The notes: a model not told the origin generated them from the sequence alone. 64,000 bases of DNA from an uncultured bacterium (GCA_903831295.1 CAIKXA010000013.1:1-64000), one strand, 5' to 3'; positions 1 to 9,150 are shown, counted from the first letter of the stretch. Numbers and translations are program-made.

Positions 1-1804
1 CACCTTCGCTGGTCACGCCGTACACCTTGTGATTAATTCCGGCGTTGGGCTTGCTGCTCATGAACGCGGTTGGCAGCGAATACTTTCGTCGCTTGGCGCG
101 CTCCACAATCCACTCAATGTGGTCAGGCGTAATGTTCTCGTCTGGTCCAAGATAAATAAATTCTTCAATGCCAAGTTTGTCGATCACTTGACTCTTGGTG
201 CCAGGCTCCGGAGTGATGAGATCCAGAATGCAATCCACGAAACTTTTCACGCAGCGTGTTGGGTCCGAAGGCGGCTCCAGTAGCAGGGCGCATTTGGCGC
301 CGCCCTCTGGAATATCCTTGTTTTTCTGCTGTTGCGCGCTGGCGAGCGCGTAGACCTCGTCGTACAAACGGTCGTTCTCGCGGGCGTGTTGCGCGGCGTC
401 GCGCGGACGCACCAAGCGCAAACCGCCGCGTGCGATTTCCTTAAAGCGAACATGGAAACCGTTGAAGCCTCGGCCGCTGACAAAGAACACGCCGAATGGA
501 AGATTGGGCCGCAACTCGTCCTGCAATAATTCTGGTTTCAGACGCAGCGCAAATCCAAATCGATTCTGCAAGTGGTAATTGGTGCGCAGCGTTGCTTGCA
601 CGGCGCGCAACATTCCCATGAGCACGGTGTTCCAACCTGGCGGCCGCAAAAACTCCAACGATGTTTGCAACACTGTCACGCCGGACTCAAAGTCCGCGTC
701 GCTCATTGGATTCTTTGGATCAAAGCGCGCCACAAGCAAATCCACAATGCGCAAAGAAAGCTCCATGGATTCCTCGGCGGCTTCAAGAATGACTTGGCTT
801 TGAAACGCAAGACGATCTTGATGCACCAACATTTGGTGCACCAGATGGCACAAGCCCATCACGGCCTCGGCGCGATTTAGGTCAAGACCGGGATGTCGAT
901 TTGCCAATTCCAAAATGTCGTAGTTGATCCACTTGGCGCGCGCGATGTCGTGTGAGATTTGTTTCCAGATTGCGCTTTTGGGATCAAGTTGTTTGCCGTC
1001 AGCGGTCTGCACAACGAAGGCAAGGAAGGTGACTTGCCCGTGCGGCGTGTCCTTCACTTGATCCAAATATGCCCGCAAAATGGAGATTTTTGCGCGCGCC
1101 AACACCATGGCTGCGCGCTCCAACATGGTGCGCGTGCGCGCATTGGAGAACGCGATGGAGATGCGGCTATGCGCTGGATTTGATTCCTGCTCCAACTCGG
1201 TTCGCGCGCCGTCACTGCCACTGACTTCCTTGAACAACGCCGCATGGCGGCTGAGTCGAAGCGGGGAGAGCGTGAGCACATAGTCGGCGCTGGCGCCGGC
1301 AACAAATCCGCGGATTTCTTTTTCGCTCCAATCAAGTCCATGCTCGGAGGCCCACGCAATCACTGAGTTCACCTTCGCGGCTTGAGCCAAGTCCTTCGGG
1401 TCAAACGGAACGCGCTCGCCAAGTTCAAATGTGTCCACCACCAATGAGCCATCAATTGATGTATGAATAGTGGCTGCGCGCAGTGGTTCGTTCATTGGCA
1501 ACTGCGCCACGATTTCAGACAACACGCCAACGCGATTGCCTGGGCGGATCATGGTCCACTCCTTGCCGTCGTCGCTGCGAATGGTCAAGTCAAGAGGCGC
1601 GCCGCTGGCCTTGGCGGCAATGATTGCGCGCAGGTGATTTTGAATGCGCTCAGGCGAGGTGTCTTGAAAATACATCGGCGGCATTTGCGCCACAAACCAC
1701 GGCACCACGTTTTCCGCGGTGACTTTGAATTGTTGAGACAACTCATTGATGAGCGTGTTGGTGGGCTGGGCAGATTTGGCGGCCGGTTTTTCGGAAGAAC
1801 GCAT
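1..1804 (-). CDS. NAD-dependent glutamate dehydrogenase (large GDH type), C-terminus off the left edge
   Basis: Read from the reverse complement; the ORF track misses it because it has no stop inside the window. The 601 visible codons start at the only ATG after an in-frame TAG (MRSSEKPAAKSAQPTNTL). The first half is the helical/regulatory part of the large NAD-GDH class. From about residue 430 the catalytic signature appears: GVFFVSGRGFNGFHVRF, then EIARGGLRLVRPRD, KNKDIPEGGAKCALLLEPP, and YLGPDENITPDHIEWI followed by INHKVYGVTSEG at the edge. The enzyme interconverts glutamate and 2-oxoglutarate plus ammonia with NAD, in the cytoplasm. The Rossmann domain should lie beyond position 1. It is divergent from ribF. 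The class assignment is firm; direction of use in vivo is not shown. Confidence 0.88.
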   Translation of the reverse strand, partial: MRSSEKPAAKSAQPTNTLINELSQQFKVTAENVVPWFVAQMPPMYFQDTSPERIQNHLRAIIAAKASGAPLDLTIRSDDGKEWTMIRPGNRVGVLSEIVAQLPMNEPLRAATIHTSIDGSLVVDTFELGERVPFDPKDLAQAAKVNSVIAWASEHGLDWSEKEIRGFVAGASADYVLTLSPLRLSRHAALFKEVSGSDGARTELEQESNPAHSRISIAFSNARTRTMLERAAMVLARAKISILRAYLDQVKDTPHGQVTFLAFVVQTADGKQLDPKSAIWKQISHDIARAKWINYDILELANRHPGLDLNRAEAVMGLCHLVHQMLVHQDRLAFQSQVILEAAEESMELSLRIVDLLVARFDPKNPMSDADFESGVTVLQTSLEFLRPPGWNTVLMGMLRAVQATLRTNYHLQNRFGFALRLKPELLQDELRPNLPFGVFFVSGRGFNGFHVRFKEIARGGLRLVRPRDAAQHARENDRLYDEVYALASAQQQKNKDIPEGGAKCALLLEPPSDPTRCVKSFVDCILDLITPEPGTKSQVIDKLGIEEFIYLGPDENITPDHIEWIVERAKRRKYSLPTAFMSSKPNAGINHKVYGVTSEG

Positions 1805-1810
1805 TGGGGC

Positions 1811-1816
1811 ACTATC
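1811..1816 (-). promoter_or_regulatory. -10-like hexamer next to the GDH start
   Basis: GATAGT lies 6 nt before the ATG, with no Shine-Dalgarno between. This would give a leaderless or nearly leaderless transcript. See the finding on leaderless starts. Confidence 0.35.
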
Positions 1817-1895
1817 CCCGCTTTGGGGTCGCTACTCAAGCGGTTTATGCCTACAAATTGCCTATTTTCTTATCTTCTTTGGATGACGGCGCTAA

Positions 1896-2825
1896 TTGGT
1901 TACGCTGTTGCGCTTGCGTTGCATCACCATTGGCAATTTTGATGGCGTTCATGTGGGTCACCAAGCCTTACTGTCACGCGCCCGCGTTCTTGCGGGCGGC
2001 GGCGGTGCGGTTGTGGCGGTGACATTTGATCCGCATCCAGCCGCGTTGTTAAAGCCAATGTCAGCGCCGCCCACTGTGCAAACATTGCAGGAACGCCAAG
2101 AGTGCTTATTGAAATGTGGCGCGGACCAAGTGCATGTGATCAATACCACCACGGAATTGTTGGCCATGAGCGCCACGGAATTCATAGCGTGGTTGCGCGC
2201 GGAAATTGCATTTGATTGCATTGTTGAAGGCCACGACTTTCATTTTGGAAAAGACCGAACGGGCGATATCAATACGCTGCGTGCGATTGGTTTGAAAAAT
2301 AATTTTCAGGTGGATCAAGTTGAGCCGGTTGAAGTTGGCCTAAGCGACGCGTCGCGCGCGGTGGCCAGCAGTTCTCTGTTGCGTTGGCTGTTGCAAAATG
2401 GTCGCGTGAATGATGTGGCGGCGGTGCTGGGACGGGCGTATCAATTAACGGGCGTGGTGCAGAAGGGCGATCAACGCGGTCGCACGCTTGGTTGGCCCAC
2501 CGCAAATATTTCAACCGGCGCGCGGTTGCTTCCAAGTGACGGTATTTACGCGGGCATTGCCACGCTGCCAACCGGCGCCCGCAAACGCGCCGCGATCAGC
2601 GTTGGCACCAAGCCAACTTTTGGGGCACATGCCCGCACAGTTGAGGCTTTTTTACTGGATCACACAGCGCCCCTGGATGACTACGGTTGGACGCTAAGTC
2701 TTGAATTTTCCCGCTGGTTGCGTGGGCAAACGCGCTTTGACGGCGTGGACGCCTTGCTGGAACAAATGAACCAAGACGCGCAGCGGACAAGGCAGGAAAT
2801 TGCACAAGAGGTAGTTTTGACATGA
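1896..2825 (+). CDS. ribF: Bifunctional riboflavin kinase / FMN adenylyltransferase
   Basis: Makes FMN and then FAD from riboflavin and ATP in the cytoplasm. The N-terminal nucleotidyltransferase shows TIGNFDGVHVGHQALL, TFDPHPAALLKP and GHDFHFGKDRTGDI; the C-terminal flavokinase shows GRTLGWPTANIS and TVEAFLLDH. Length of 309 residues is normal for RibF. The start is TTG at 1896, directly after an in-frame TAA. Compared with usual RibF proteins about ten residues are missing before the first beta strand, so a later start is unlikely and an upstream indel cannot be excluded. It overlaps nrnA by ATGA and is probably translationally coupled to it. Confidence 0.93.
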   Translation: MVTLLRLRCITIGNFDGVHVGHQALLSRARVLAGGGGAVVAVTFDPHPAALLKPMSAPPTVQTLQERQECLLKCGADQVHVINTTTELLAMSATEFIAWLRAEIAFDCIVEGHDFHFGKDRTGDINTLRAIGLKNNFQVDQVEPVEVGLSDASRAVASSSLLRWLLQNGRVNDVAAVLGRAYQLTGVVQKGDQRGRTLGWPTANISTGARLLPSDGIYAGIATLPTGARKRAAISVGTKPTFGAHARTVEAFLLDHTAPLDDYGWTLSLEFSRWLRGQTRFDGVDALLEQMNQDAQRTRQEIAQEVVLT

Positions 2826-3874
2826 CACAAATGTCCGCAACGTATTCCACAACCACAACCGCGCGCCACATCGCGGATCGATTTGTAAACGCCAAGCGCG
2901 TGTTGGTCACTTCGCATGACAAACCCGACGGCGACGCGATTGGTTCGGTGTTGGCGCTCGCTCGCGCGCTGCGTCAGCGCGGACGCGTTGTTGATATTTG
3001 GCTTTCGGGCGCGTTTGATCCAGTGCTGCAATGTTTGCTTGCCAATGAGCAGCCTGGCCGCGCGCCTGAGAAGTTGCCCAGCGCCGACTATGACGCGGTG
3101 GCCGTGCTTGACACTGGTTCATGGGGACAACTTGAGCACTTGGGTCCATGGCTCAGGGAGCGGCGAGAAAAAATCATGGGCGTGGATCATCATCGCAGTG
3201 GCGACACTGATTTTACGGATCGCATTGTTGACACTCGCTGCGCTAGTTGCACGCAGGCGTTGGTGCCAATCATCGACGCTCTTGGCGTAAAGTTTGACAT
3301 GCCAGGAACGGGCGGATCTGGATCAATCGCGGAGGCGCTATTCGCCGGTCTTGCCACCGACACGGGTTGGTTTCGTTTCTCAAGCGCGGATGCGGCGGTG
3401 TTCACATTGGCGTCGCGGTTGCTGAGCGCGGGTGTGGAAAAAGATCGTTTATACAGGCAATTAGAGGAGAATTCGCGACCGCCGCGACTTGGCTTGTTGG
3501 GTCGCGCGTTAAGCAATATTCGTTGGCTTGCCAACAATCGAGCCGCCATCATGCAACTGATGCCGGACGATTTTGCCACGGCTTCTGGCAGTCCAGAAGA
3601 TTTGGCCGGCGTGGTGAACGCCCCCATGCAAGTGGGTAGCGCGGAATGCAGCGTGTTGCTTTCACAGACCGAGGTGGGAATTGTGAAATTAAGTTTCCGC
3701 AGCAAGCCAGCGCTTCATGCTGGCGGAGGATTTGTGGATGTCAACCGCATGGCTGGCGAGTTTGGCGGCGGTGGACATGTGCATGCGGCTGGCGCGCGCG
3801 TGAAGGGCGAAATGTCGGTGGTGGCGCAGCAGGTGGCAATAGTCATCGAGCGCTCCATCGCAGAGCTTGGTTAA
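2822..3874 (+). CDS. nrnA: DHH-family phosphoesterase, NrnA-like (nanoRNase / pAp phosphatase)
   Basis: Family members degrade 2-5 nt RNA and dephosphorylate 3'-phosphoadenosine 5'-phosphate using manganese. Visible motifs are TSHDKPDGDAIGS near residue 31, AVLDTGS, the DHH box VDHHRSGDTDF near 121, and the DHHA1 substrate loop EFGGGGHVHAAGA near 314. At 350 residues it is full length. The ATG start overlaps the ribF stop by 4 nt. In many bacteria nrnA and ribF both sit in the infB-rbfA-truB region; here only these two remain together. The T-run at about 3902-3909 downstream is not preceded by a convincing stem. Confidence 0.88.
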   Translation: MTQMSATYSTTTTARHIADRFVNAKRVLVTSHDKPDGDAIGSVLALARALRQRGRVVDIWLSGAFDPVLQCLLANEQPGRAPEKLPSADYDAVAVLDTGSWGQLEHLGPWLRERREKIMGVDHHRSGDTDFTDRIVDTRCASCTQALVPIIDALGVKFDMPGTGGSGSIAEALFAGLATDTGWFRFSSADAAVFTLASRLLSAGVEKDRLYRQLEENSRPPRLGLLGRALSNIRWLANNRAAIMQLMPDDFATASGSPEDLAGVVNAPMQVGSAECSVLLSQTEVGIVKLSFRSKPALHAGGGFVDVNRMAGEFGGGGHVHAAGARVKGEMSVVAQQVAIVIERSIAELG

Positions 3875-3954
3875 TTTTTTACGCCGTGTGACCTGCGACA
3901 CAATTTTTTTCCAATGCGCGCGCTAAAATGATGCGCGTAAATTTATGCGCCGCT

Positions 3955-4338
3955 TTATTTTGGTTGAGCAGGAGCGTTGCTGATGGGGGAATTTGTTATT
4001 GGCGCGGCGGTGCTGGCTGGATTGGGAACCATCGACACGGTGAACCCCAATTTTTCAATGCCACTTTTAACTTGCGGCTCAACTGCGGCGTCGCGCACGG
4101 CAATCGTGGCGGAATTCTCTTTTAGGTTCACACGGCAATCCACCACGCCATCAATGTGCATGGCCTTGTCGGTGATTGCGTCCACGCAGTTTTGGCAATG
4201 CATTCCTTGGATCGCGTATTGATACACAACAGGCGCCGTGTCGCTCACGCGCGGGTCGTTGGCTGGTCCGCAGCCGTTTAGTACTGCAATAAGCGTGATT
4301 GTGGACAAGAGCAACGCATTCAATGTTCGATTTTGCAT
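3955..4338 (-). CDS. Lipoprotein with heavy-metal-associated (HMA) domain
   Basis: A 127-residue protein with a hydrophobic N-terminal signal ending at a plausible lipobox (AVLNGC, Cys about residue 23), so probably a membrane-anchored periplasmic lipoprotein. The body is an HMA fold: YAIQGMHCQNCVDAI carries the GMxCxxC metal-binding loop, followed by IDGVVDCRVNLKENSATIAV and GIEKLGFTVS, the usual strand-helix pattern. It could bind copper or another thiophilic metal, or act as a periplasmic metal chaperone; no metal transporter is adjacent. It follows the RND exporter by 10 nt on the same strand and ends in a Pro/Ala-rich tail. Confidence 0.75.
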   Translation of the reverse strand: MQNRTLNALLLSTITLIAVLNGCGPANDPRVSDTAPVVYQYAIQGMHCQNCVDAITDKAMHIDGVVDCRVNLKENSATIAVRDAAVEPQVKSGIEKLGFTVSMVPNPASTAAPITNSPISNAPAQPK

Positions 4339-4347
4339 CGCATGATT

Positions 4348-7005
4348 CTAGTTGCGCGTGATGAACTTGTCGCAGCCAAACAAACGCAGCATGGCTGGCA
4401 GCAACCAGACGGCGGAAACTAGGCAGCACAAACTTGCGATGGTCATCACCTCTCCAAGTCCGCGCAAGCCTCGGTGTTGCGCGAACAAAAGCGTTCCAAA
4501 TCCAATCGTGGTGGTGATGGCCGTCACAATCACCGCGCGTCGCGTGCTGCCAAATCCATGCGTGAGTCCACCTTCAAGAACGCGGTGCGTGATATGAATT
4601 GCGCTGTCAATGCCCAGGCCAATCATGATTGGAATGGCGAAGAAATTTGCCAACGTAAATGGAATGTGAAGCAGCCCCATAATGCCGACAGTCCAGCCCA
4701 GACCCGCAAGCAAACTTAGGAACGCGATGGCAGTGAGTTGAACGCTGCGAAAATCCAGATACAGCAGCGCCAACACGAACGCGCTCGCAATGATTCCTTG
4801 CCACAGAAAACTAGCTCGCATAAGTTGCATGCTTTCATACACGGTAATGGGCGCGCCGGTCACTGATGGATCCACGGTTCGCATGGCGGCAACAAATGGA
4901 GCCATTGCGCCAGGTTCCCAAATGTCATCTTGTGGATGTAGCAAAATGGCGAATTGATTGTTGGCGCTCATGAACGAGTCGCGCACCGCTGGCGGCAGAG
5001 AATCACGCAGGGACAGACCCGCGCCAATTTGCAGTTGCTGCGCGGCGAATCCAGCAAGCGCGATGGATTGATCCGCTTGGGTTTTTGCTGTGATTTCATT
5101 GGTTTCCAGCGCATTTTGCAGCGCGCGCAGGGACAGCGCAAGGTTTCGAATCATGGCAACGTCCTTGGCGGGCGCGCCCGCGGTGCTTGCGCCGTTGGCC
5201 AATGATTCCAATCGGTCACCCGCGCGTTGGGCGAGTTCACCAACATTTATTTTTGCATTTGCATCGGTTGCCGACGCGGTTGGCGTGGAAGCGTTGGTGT
5301 GAGAAGAAATGTTCGCGTTGCTGAGTACGTTTGCACCAGCAATCACCGCGCGCAATTGCGCACGCCGCGGCGAATCGGCTTTCACAAAATCTAGAACGCT
5401 GCGAGAATTGCGGATCAGTGGTTGCAACTTTGCTTTCTCCACCAGTGGCGCGACCGCGTCGAAAGAATCGGTGATCACCGCGCCAAACCAAGTGGAGTTT
5501 CCACCCTCGGTTTGCAGGCGTCGCTGCCACGCCACGCTTGATAAATCCGCGGCTTGAAGTTTGAGCAAGTTGCTTTCAAAGCCAACTCGTTCCCACGCAA
5601 TCACCACGCCGGCAAGCATTGCCAGCATAGAAATTGCGACAAGAAATCGCAGGCGATTCAGTGGTGCGCTTGAATGCGTCTGCGCGATCACATTTCTGCT
5701 TGCAAAAAACGACAGTTGTTTTGAATCATCCGCGCCCCGGCGATCAAAACACAAAAGCAATGCCGGCAAACCGATCGCCATTGTGCCCGCGCATAGAAGC
5801 AGCCCGACGCCAGAAATAATTCCCAGTTGGCGCAGTCCCTGCATGGGCACAAAGATGGCGATCAGAAAAGTTCCCGCGCTCACGGCCGCCCCCGCCAACA
5901 TGCTTGGCGTTGCGGTGCGCATCATGTGGCGCACGCTTGCGGCGCTGTCCATGTGGCGCAACCCCTCCAAATAGCGGGCAATCATGTGGATTCCATAGTC
6001 CAAGCCCACGCCCACCAACACCAACATGAACACCACGCTGAGCAGGTTCAGGCTGCCAATCATCACGGTCGCCGCGGCGTAGGTGAGCGCCGCGCCCGCC
6101 AAGAATGCGGCCACCGCAAAGAGCGGGCGCTTCACTCCACGAAAAACAATCATGAACAATGCCGCGCAAAACACCAGCGCAACGATGGACGCCACATTCA
6201 TGTCCGAGCTGGTGGTTTCCATTTCGTCGGCTTGCAAAACCGGTTTGCCGGTCAAGCCAATCTCAATGGTTGGTTCCTGCGCCTGAATCTCCGCGATCAC
6301 TTTGCGCATTTCCAGCAACGATTCATCCACCACCGCAAGTGACTCGTAATTTTTCTTGGGCATGACCAACACCAAGCGCAACGTGCCGCCTTCATTGCTG
6401 AGCCAATGTGTTTGCAGCGCCCTGGCAAGCGGCAATGTTGCGGCGTTGGGTTGGCCACTTGCCGCGGCGCCCAACAACATGAATGCACTTGCGGCGGTTG
6501 ATCGTTGCGTGGCTTGATCCATGTTCGCGCCTTCGTCCAACAATTTTTTCACCCGCGCGTCGCCCTCTTGCAAAAGTTGCGCAAGGGTTGGGCGCGCCGC
6601 CAAAATAGGAAGCGCGTCCGCGGCATCGGCAAGACCCGCAAGTTCATCGTCGCTCATGGCGCGCGGCGCAAGTCGCAATTGATCCTGCGCGTCAATGCTG
6701 CCGTGCGCTTTGGCAACGCTTGGTAACGTGGTCAAGCGCGTGGTTAATTCACGCACCGCTCGGTCGGCCGCGGGGGCGTCGCCGCGCGGATCAACCACCG
6801 CGATCACATATTCCAAGTCTCCAAAATCATGGATAAATCGGCGCCAATCCTTTAAAAACGGTTGGTCCTCGCCGATCAGCGAATCCGTGTCGGCGTCCAA
6901 CTTTAAATATTTCACGCTCACGCCAGCACATGCCAACGCCGCCACGGCAAGCGCCGCAATGATCCACTTTGGGCGCGCCGCAATTGTGGCGTACAACCAA
7001 TCCAT
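4348..7005 (-). CDS. RND-superfamily (MMPL/HpnN-like) membrane exporter
   Basis: An 885-residue polytopic protein with the two-fold RND layout: a first helix (about residues 14-34), a large periplasmic domain, a helix bundle containing VGVGLDYGIHMIARYLEG, then a second periplasmic domain and a second bundle containing IMIGLGIDSAIHITHRVLEGG. HpnN-type members move hopanoids to the outer membrane; other MMPL proteins move different lipids. The link to hopanoids is only suggested by hpnH elsewhere in the window. The track start at 7149 would overlap pyrC by about 100 nt, so the ATG at 7005 (MDWLYATIAARPKW), 42 nt after pyrC, was chosen. It ends in TAG. Confidence 0.8.
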   Translation of the reverse strand: MDWLYATIAARPKWIIAALAVAALACAGVSVKYLKLDADTDSLIGEDQPFLKDWRRFIHDFGDLEYVIAVVDPRGDAPAADRAVRELTTRLTTLPSVAKAHGSIDAQDQLRLAPRAMSDDELAGLADAADALPILAARPTLAQLLQEGDARVKKLLDEGANMDQATQRSTAASAFMLLGAAASGQPNAATLPLARALQTHWLSNEGGTLRLVLVMPKKNYESLAVVDESLLEMRKVIAEIQAQEPTIEIGLTGKPVLQADEMETTSSDMNVASIVALVFCAALFMIVFRGVKRPLFAVAAFLAGAALTYAAATVMIGSLNLLSVVFMLVLVGVGLDYGIHMIARYLEGLRHMDSAASVRHMMRTATPSMLAGAAVSAGTFLIAIFVPMQGLRQLGIISGVGLLLCAGTMAIGLPALLLCFDRRGADDSKQLSFFASRNVIAQTHSSAPLNRLRFLVAISMLAMLAGVVIAWERVGFESNLLKLQAADLSSVAWQRRLQTEGGNSTWFGAVITDSFDAVAPLVEKAKLQPLIRNSRSVLDFVKADSPRRAQLRAVIAGANVLSNANISSHTNASTPTASATDANAKINVGELAQRAGDRLESLANGASTAGAPAKDVAMIRNLALSLRALQNALETNEITAKTQADQSIALAGFAAQQLQIGAGLSLRDSLPPAVRDSFMSANNQFAILLHPQDDIWEPGAMAPFVAAMRTVDPSVTGAPITVYESMQLMRASFLWQGIIASAFVLALLYLDFRSVQLTAIAFLSLLAGLGWTVGIMGLLHIPFTLANFFAIPIMIGLGIDSAIHITHRVLEGGLTHGFGSTRRAVIVTAITTTIGFGTLLFAQHRGLRGLGEVMTIASLCCLVSAVWLLPAMLRLFGCDKFITRN

Positions 7006-7046
7006 CACCCGAACACGTCTGCGATCTTGTTGAGAAGGATCCAAAC

Positions 7047-8372
7047 TTAAGAGACCTCGAACCAATTCGCGCGTGTGAGATCGAAAAGTTTTCCATTCAC
7101 AATCACCGCGCGCGCGCGGCCGGTTCCTTGCATTCCATTGAATGGACAATTGCGGCTCATGCCGCGGAATGTGGTGGCGTCAATAGTGACTTTGGCGCCA
7201 ATATCAATCACGCTCACATCCGCAATGCCGCCCTCATGCAGGCGGCCAAAGCCTTGCTCGAACAAGCCCAACAATTTCGCGGGACCGACCGTCATGCGCT
7301 CGATCACATCGGGCCACTTCATCAAGCCAGTTTCAATGAGCGCCTTGGCGTACATGGGCAGCGCGCTTTCCAAACCAATGCAACCAAACGGCGCCGCGGA
7401 AAAATCTTTCGCCTTCTCGCTTGCGGTGTGCGGCGCGTGGTCGGTGGCAAGCACCTCAATGGTTCCGTCGGCAACCGCGCGGCGCAGCCTTTCAATATCT
7501 TCGGGCCGGCGCAGCGGGGGATTCACTTTCGCCATGGTGTTCCAACCGTCGCACGCGTCGTCGGTCAGCAACAAATGGTGCGGCGAGGCTTCGCCACTCA
7601 CGGGCTGTCCCTCACTTTTGGCGCGGCGAATGATTTCAACGCTGCCGCCAGAAGAAAGATGTTGCGCGTGATAGCGGCAACCAATCGAGCGGTTCAATCG
7701 CACGTCGCGCTCCAACATAATTTCCTCGGCCACTGCGGGCCAACCCGTCAATCCAAGTTTGGAGGCAATTGCCCCGGCGTTCATGGATGCGTCACCAGTG
7801 AGCGCCGCGTCTTGACAGTGTTGCATCCATGCGCGACCCGCGGCTTTGCAAGTGAGCAACACGCGCCGCATCACGGCGGAGTTTGCAATTCCATCGCCGT
7901 CATCGGTGAACGCAACGGCACCGGCCAGCGCCATGGCGCCAATTGGAGACAAACTTTCGCCAGCGCGACCAACTGTTCCAGCCGCGGCAACAAACACGCG
8001 AGCAAGTCCAGCTTCTTTGGCCTTGAGGCGCACAAAATCCACCAGGCTTGGCAGATCTAGCGCGGGCGTGGTGTTGGGCATGCAACACACGCTGCTAAAT
8101 CCGCCGGCAATAGCAGCTTGGGCGCCGGTGCGAATAGTTTCCTTGTGCTCGCCGCCAGGCTCGCGCAAGTGCACGTGCGGGTCGATCAATCCTGGGCACA
8201 CCAAGCAGCCGTCTGCGTCGATCACGGTGGCGCCGCTATGCGCGATGGGTGTGGCGGAAATTTTTTCAATGCGGCCGCCATTGATCAGCACATCGGCGCG
8301 CGCGTCGAACTTGCTCGACGGATCAATCACGCGTGCGCCGCGAATCAAAATAGCAGGGGCATTGCTTTGCAT
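7047..8372 (-). CDS. pyrC: Dihydroorotase, class I
   Basis: Catalyses reversible cyclisation of N-carbamoyl-aspartate to dihydroorotate in pyrimidine synthesis. Zinc-ligand motif DPHVHLREPG near residue 60, the CMPNTTPALD stretch, KVNPPLRRPED and the late ATDHAPHTASEKA motif are all present, as in amidohydrolase-type dihydroorotases of about 430-440 residues. The track start at 8456 lies inside the terminator of the upstream gene, so the ATG at 8372 (MQSNAPAILIRGARVIDP) was taken, giving 441 residues. It is the first gene of a leftward run with the RND exporter and the HMA lipoprotein. No aspartate transcarbamoylase gene is nearby. Confidence 0.93.
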   Translation of the reverse strand: MQSNAPAILIRGARVIDPSSKFDARADVLINGGRIEKISATPIAHSGATVIDADGCLVCPGLIDPHVHLREPGGEHKETIRTGAQAAIAGGFSSVCCMPNTTPALDLPSLVDFVRLKAKEAGLARVFVAAAGTVGRAGESLSPIGAMALAGAVAFTDDGDGIANSAVMRRVLLTCKAAGRAWMQHCQDAALTGDASMNAGAIASKLGLTGWPAVAEEIMLERDVRLNRSIGCRYHAQHLSSGGSVEIIRRAKSEGQPVSGEASPHHLLLTDDACDGWNTMAKVNPPLRRPEDIERLRRAVADGTIEVLATDHAPHTASEKAKDFSAAPFGCIGLESALPMYAKALIETGLMKWPDVIERMTVGPAKLLGLFEQGFGRLHEGGIADVSVIDIGAKVTIDATTFRGMSRNCPFNGMQGTGRARAVIVNGKLFDLTRANWFEVS

Positions 8373-8420
8373 TTGCGCAGTGATGGTAGCCGCTGCGCGG
8401 TCCTGGTAGTTGAAGGCAAA

Positions 8421-8455
8421 AATAAAATGGGCGGCCCACGTGTGTGAGCCGCCCA
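8421..8455 (-). terminator. Rho-independent terminator of the cysteine-rich lipoprotein gene
   Basis: On the minus strand an 8-bp perfect stem TGGGCGGC/GCCGCCCA with a 12-nt loop is followed by TTTTATTTTTG. It lies between the cysteine-rich lipoprotein gene and pyrC and separates their transcription. Confidence 0.8.
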
Positions 8456-8524
8456 AAGTCGAATCATCTTTTATGAAAGCGCTTTCAAGTCATTGCGACT
8501 TAGAGGCGCATTCATCTTGTGAAT

Positions 8525-9019
8525 TTAGCCGTTGGTCTTGCCGCTGAATGGGCACGAACCTGCGCCAGTCATTGGGCAGCCAGATGATGTTTTGCAATCG
8601 CTCTTGGTTTCGCTTACAGCGCCTGGGCTTGTGGCCGCGGACTTGCTGGAGCATGGCGTGGAGCAATCGCTCTTGGTTTCGCTCACAGCGCCTGGGCTTG
8701 TGGCCGCGGACTTGTCGGAGCATGAAGTAGCGCAATCGCTCTTCTTGGTTTCGCTTACAGCGCCTGGGCTAGCCGCGGCTGCCTTGTCCATGCAGCAAGA
8801 AGATTTTGTTTCAGACACAGCGCCTGGACTTGCTGCGGCAACCTTGTTCTTGCATGCGGCAGTTGTGCACTTGCTCTTGTCCTTAGCGCATGCGCCATCG
8901 GTGCTGCAAGACTTACCACCACAGCAACCACTGACAGCGCCAGGGGCAGTTGTTGGGGTGCTTTGACAAGCAGCAAGACCAAAGAGAAGACCAGCCGTGA
9001 GTGTTGCGAAAAGTTTCAT
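8525..9019 (-). CDS. Cysteine-rich repeat lipoprotein, function unknown
   Basis: A 164-residue predicted lipoprotein: signal MKLFATLTAGLLFGLAAC with a clean LAAC lipobox. The mature part is built from repeats headed by SPGAVSETK and followed by short segments carrying Cys pairs (SSCCMDKAAAA, SDCATSCSDK, SDCSTPCSSK, SDCKTSSGCPM). The first unit is a divergent APGAVSGCCGGKSC. I count over fifteen cysteines. Such a protein could bind metal or be disulfide-crosslinked, but neither is shown. I do not recognise a family. It has its own promoter-like sequence upstream and a terminator downstream, so it is probably monocistronic. Confidence 0.8.
   Translation of the reverse strand: MKLFATLTAGLLFGLAACQSTPTTAPGAVSGCCGGKSCSTDGACAKDKSKCTTAACKNKVAAASPGAVSETKSSCCMDKAAAASPGAVSETKKSDCATSCSDKSAATSPGAVSETKSDCSTPCSSKSAATSPGAVSETKSDCKTSSGCPMTGAGSCPFSGKTNG
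8594..8850 (-). repeat. Tandem in-frame repeat inside the cysteine-rich lipoprotein gene
   Basis: Near-identical copies of TTGGTTTCGCTTACAGCGCC with flanking sequence recur at about 8605 and 8674, 69 bp apart. A third copy near 8743 has an extra codon, and a more diverged copy lies near 8808. Unit lengths are multiples of three, so the reading frame survives copy-number change. Confidence 0.8.
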
Positions 9020-9091
9020 GTGAGATCCTTTGTAAAGATGACTCGAAGATATTTGTGCCAGGCGAACTTCGCCTTTGAAAGCACTTTGTCA

Positions 9092-9119
9092 ATAGTAGCA
9101 CACAGTTGGATGGGTTCAA
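9092..9119 (-). promoter_or_regulatory. Sigma-70-like promoter for the cysteine-rich lipoprotein
   Basis: On the minus strand TTGAAC is followed after 16 nt by TACTAT. This predicts a 5' leader of about 65 nt before the ATG at 9019. Confidence 0.45.
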
Positions 9120-9150
9120 ATCAATTATTTATATAGTTGAAAGTATTTCC

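Noticed and set aside
3875-3954. Terminator between nrnA and the HMA lipoprotein
   Set aside because: A T-run is present (about 3902-3909), but the preceding inverted repeat is only 4 bp.
4339-4350. TAGAAT 6 nt before the HMA lipoprotein start as a leaderless promoter
   Set aside because: Its TAG is also the stop codon of the RND gene and the two genes are 10 nt apart on one strand, so cotranscription explains the arrangement; not counted among the leaderless examples.
6969-8060. 363-codon plus-strand ORF
   Set aside because: Antisense to pyrC, whose motifs are clear; composition is His/Arg/Asn-rich as expected for a shadow frame.
8594-8850. Possible CRISPR-like array
   Set aside because: Repeats are in frame inside a lipoprotein gene, unequal in spacing, and encode similar peptides; no cas gene is present.
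9105-9125. tRNA T-loop-like GGGTTCAAATC
   Set aside because: No acceptor stem, anticodon arm or CCA can be placed around it; it belongs to the lipoprotein promoter region.
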